From contig NZ_JBEUMS010000016.1 of assembly GCF_040543805.1 (NCBI RefSeq), positions 1 to 64,000 on the forward strand: DNA of 64,000 nucleotides, written 5' to 3'. The stretch's first letter is position 1. Every line of letters begins with the position of its first letter. The position numbers were made by a program, and so were the translations under genes. This document shows positions 61,018-64,000 of this stretch, piece by piece. The DNA comes from Arcicella rosea (GTDB lineage Bacteria > Bacteroidota > Bacteroidia > Cytophagales > Spirosomataceae). Under the pieces are notes generated by a model. The model ran no database searches and was not told the DNA's origin. It saw only the letters and a list, made by a program, of their open reading frames with translations.

Positions 61018-64000
61018 TGTCGAATTCATATCAATTTCTTAAAAAAATCATTCTAAGAACGCCCACGCTTCGATTTGCAGATGATATTTCTGAAGATTTT
61101 CTTAAAACATTACTCAACCATCCGCCTTTCTTAGAAGCACTTTATTTGGCATCCCCGGTACTTTTCAATGAAGCGCAACTTTGGAAAGATGGTAATATTA
61201 CTGATGTCAAAAAAGCTCAAAAAATAGTTTTTTCGCTCAGTAAATATTATTCCAGAATGTGTAATCGATGTACTCCTTTTGGACTTTTTGCAGGTTGTTC
61301 GGTGATTGAATGGAGTGATGAAACGGCTTTGACTATCGCTTCAGAAAAAAAGAGAAGTACTCGTTTAGACATGCACTATGCTGGTGCTTTAGCACAAAGT
61401 TTATCAGAAATTCCTCTTATCAAAAGTCATTTATTGTATTTTCCAAACTCAAGTATTTATCAAATTGGTCAAGAAATTCGCTATGTAGAATATAAATATG
61501 TTGATGGAAAAAGAACACATCAAATTTCTGCTTTTGAATGGTCTGAATACATTGCTTTGGTGTTAGATGCTTGTAAAAAAGGAGCAAAAATGTCGGAAAT
61601 TGCACCACTTTTGATAGACGATGATATTTCGGAAGAAGACGCTTTGGGTTTTATCGAACAGTTAATTGATGCTCAACTCTTAATTAATGAATTAGAACCA
61701 GCCATTACTGGTGAAGGTTTAACCCAACAAATCATTAAAGTACTTCAAAAAAACAATGTCGATGAACATTATCTTGAAACTTTACAAAGCATTGAAAATC
61801 AATTAAAAGCAATTGATAACAAGCAAACGAATGACATAAGTGCTTATCAAGAAATCACATCGCTTATCAAGAAAATTGGCGTTCCTTTTGAAGAAGGAAA
61901 GTTGTTTCAAACAGATTTGGTCAATCTATTTCAAGAGAACAAACTTTCGGCTGTTTATCAAGAAGTACTAAGTGAAATTGCTGAGCTTTTGATTCAAGTA
62001 AGTGAAAAAAGAGAGAATCCAACGCAAAGTGATTTTATCAAGAAGTTTTATGAACGTTACGAAAACCAAGAAATTCCTTTACTCATAGTAATGGATACTG
62101 AAACAGGCATTGGTTATGGACAATCTGGCAAAAGTAATTTTACACCCATTGCCAATGGTTTTGAATTAAATCAAGAAGAAAAAGAGGAACTTTCCGTTAA
62201 GCTAAATCCTTTTCAGCAATATCTGTTCAGAAAATACTTGAATGCACTTAAAGAAAATGCTTTACAAGTAAATTTGGAAGAAGGTGATTTAAAACCTTTT
62301 CTGAAAAAAAAACAAAGAATGCCAAGTTCTACTTCGATGATTTTTAGATTGACTGGCGATGAGCAATTACCAATTTATCTGGAAAAATTTGGAGGTACAA
62401 GTGCAGTAAATTTATTAGGAAGATTCGCTCATACCGACGAAGCAATTTTGGATATTATTCAAGAAATTACTGAAAAAGAACAAGCATTAAATCCAGAAGT
62501 TGTCTTTGCTGAAATTGTACATTTACCCGAAAATAGAATTGGTAACATTTTACTTCATCCTGCTTTCTGGACTTATGAAATTCCATACTTAGCCAAATCG
62601 TCTTTACCAGAAAATCAGCAAATTTTACTGGAAGATTTATTGGTTTCTGTGGATATTAGTCAACAAAAAATCAGGTTAAAATCAAAAAGATTAAACAAAG
62701 AAGTAATTCCGAGGCTTAGTAATGCTCATAATTATTCAATGAATGCTTTGCCTATTTATCATTTTTTATGTGATTTACAAAGTGCTAATCTAGTCGTTTC
62801 TTTTGATACTGGCTGGAAAAAAGCGACATTAAATACGAAATTTTCACCTCGACTTACTTATAAAAATATCATTCTTGAAGCTGCTACTTGGCAATTTAAA
62901 AAAGAAGATTTTGAACATTTACTCATCAATTCATCTGAAAATTTATTAGCCATTTTCCATGAATTTAGCACAAAGTGGCAATTGCCAAAACGATTTGTAT
63001 TAGTTGATTTTGACAATGAATTGTTGGTCAATGCTGAAAATTTATTGAGTATTCAGACTTGGCTTGATACCATCAAGAATCGTGAAAAGATTGAGCTAAA
63101 GGAATTTTTATTTATACCCAACAATGGGCATGTCGTTGACGAATCTGGAGCACTTTTTGCAAATCAATTTATTGCTTCATTAGTCAACAAAAAAACTGTT
63201 TTTGAGAAAATTCAACTTCAAAAACCTCTGATTGATGAAACACAACGTACTTTTTCTTTGGGTTCAGAATGGCTTTATCTTAAAATTTATTCAGGCGTAA
63301 AAGCTGCAGACGATATTTTAGCACAAAATATCAAGCCTTTGGTTGAGCAATTTCTGGAAAAACAATTGATTGACAAATGGTTTTTTATTCGATATACCGA
63401 TCCTGATAATCATATTCGTTTACGACTTCATTTTACAGATTTAAAGCATTTGGGAGAAGTAATTCTTAGTCTGAAAGAAACTTTAGCCGTTTTAGAAAAA
63501 GAAGGAATTATCTGGAAAATTCAATATGATACTTACCAAAGAGAAATAGAAAGATATGGTTCTGATGTCATGATTTTAACAGAAAATATCTTTTTTCACG
63601 ATAGCGAAGCCATCGTAAATCTATTAACACAAACTTGGGGCGATGAAAGAGAGCAAATTCGTTGGCAATTTGCGATGAAACTAATTGATATTTATTTGGA
63701 TGATTTTGGGCTTTCTATCAACCAAAAGCTAGATTTGATGAACTTAGCAAAAGACAATTTTGCCCAAGAATTCAACGTAGATAAACCGATGAAACTACAA
63801 ATGGACAAGCGTTTTAGAGAATATCGGAAAAAGATAGAAAGTATTTTATCGTCTGAAGCAAGTGAGGAATATGTGGCATTTTTTGAGTCAATTCAACATA
63901 AAAGCGAGCAAATCAAAGAAAATATTGCTCAGATAAAAGTATTAAAATCAGACAATACGCTCAAAAAATACTTATCCGATACCATTCACATGACGGTCAA
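61018..64000 (+). CDS. Lantibiotic dehydratase (LanB), full type, cut by the window edge
   Basis: An open frame from ATG 61018 runs to the last base (994 complete codons, no stop). The start MSNSYQFLKKIILRTPTLRF and SRMCNRCTPFGLFAG (79-93) match the N-terminal glutamylation domain. FYERYENQEIPLLIVMD, AEIVHLPENRIGN and EVIPRLSNAHNY follow. The C-terminal elimination (SpaB_C) part has WFFIRYTDPDNHIRLRLHF and YQREIERYGSD. The final HMTV lies close to the usual NR-type end, so about 10-40 residues are missing. It glutamylates and dehydrates Ser/Thr of a precursor peptide, using glutamyl-tRNA. Confidence 0.92.

Overview
The window looks like a chromosomal segment of a low-GC Bacteroidota, most plausibly a Cytophagales relative (family-level inference only). 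Supporting signs are the SusC/SusD pair with GH43/GH51/GH97 enzymes, several TonB-dependent receptors with carboxypeptidase-like N-terminal domains, a long Ala/Glu-rich tail on ribosomal protein S16, promoters of the TTG-N19-TAnnTTTG type, and few Shine-Dalgarno sites. About 50 genes can be supported. No rRNA, tRNA or intact transposon was seen.

Layout. 1-700: a 21-bp minisatellite and a perfect 30-bp hairpin. 0.7-9.8 kb: S9 peptidase, surface proteins, an SDR, an outer-membrane receptor, a lipoprotein hydrolase and an unknown gene. 10-12.9 kb: histone-deacetylase-like protein, then a LysR regulator divergent from an mdaB-ygiN-like quinone pair. 13.1-17.3 kb: an operon that looks like the non-phosphorylative L-fucose pathway (two SDRs, a fuconolactonase-like amidohydrolase, an FAH-type hydrolase, an SGNH hydrolase) but without a dehydratase. 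17.5-25 kb: M20 amidohydrolase, a second 21/42-bp repeat field, TerC, a DEAD-box-type helicase, and a GMC oxidoreductase with its small partner subunit. 25.2-27.2 kb: rpsP-rimM-trmD with a clear promoter, then a possible small RNA. 27.6-39.2 kb: glycosyltransferase, esterase, DMT exporter, large zinc protease, Uma2 nuclease, a membrane protein resembling putative abortive-infection proteins, a 41-bp hairpin repeat array, an SDR, an orphan two-repeat CRISPR array and an APC permease.

39.5-54.5 kb is an arabinan polysaccharide utilization locus. An ECF sigma factor and a FecR anti-sigma factor are divergent, followed by a SusC-type receptor with an N-terminal STN signalling domain, SusD, three GH43 enzymes, a GH51 arabinofuranosidase and a GH97. 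The likely scheme is: surface GH43 cuts arabinan, SusCD imports oligosaccharides, periplasmic GH43/GH51/GH97 release L-arabinose, and the receptor signals through FecR to the sigma factor.

54.5-64 kb holds cytochrome c, a PQQ-type sugar dehydrogenase, a two-Myb-domain DNA-binding protein, a fatty-acid desaturase that closely resembles eukaryotic dihydroceramide delta4-desaturases, a penicillin-acylase-family enzyme, and, running off the right edge, a full-type lantibiotic dehydratase (LanB).

The most unusual signals are the non-coding repeats. A four-hairpin element occurs twice between convergent genes (a third site has only its first hairpin), and its copies differ by paired, compensatory changes. 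Three minisatellites have units that also form hairpins, two of them with compensatory changes. These, the LanB gene and the desaturase are the best leads.
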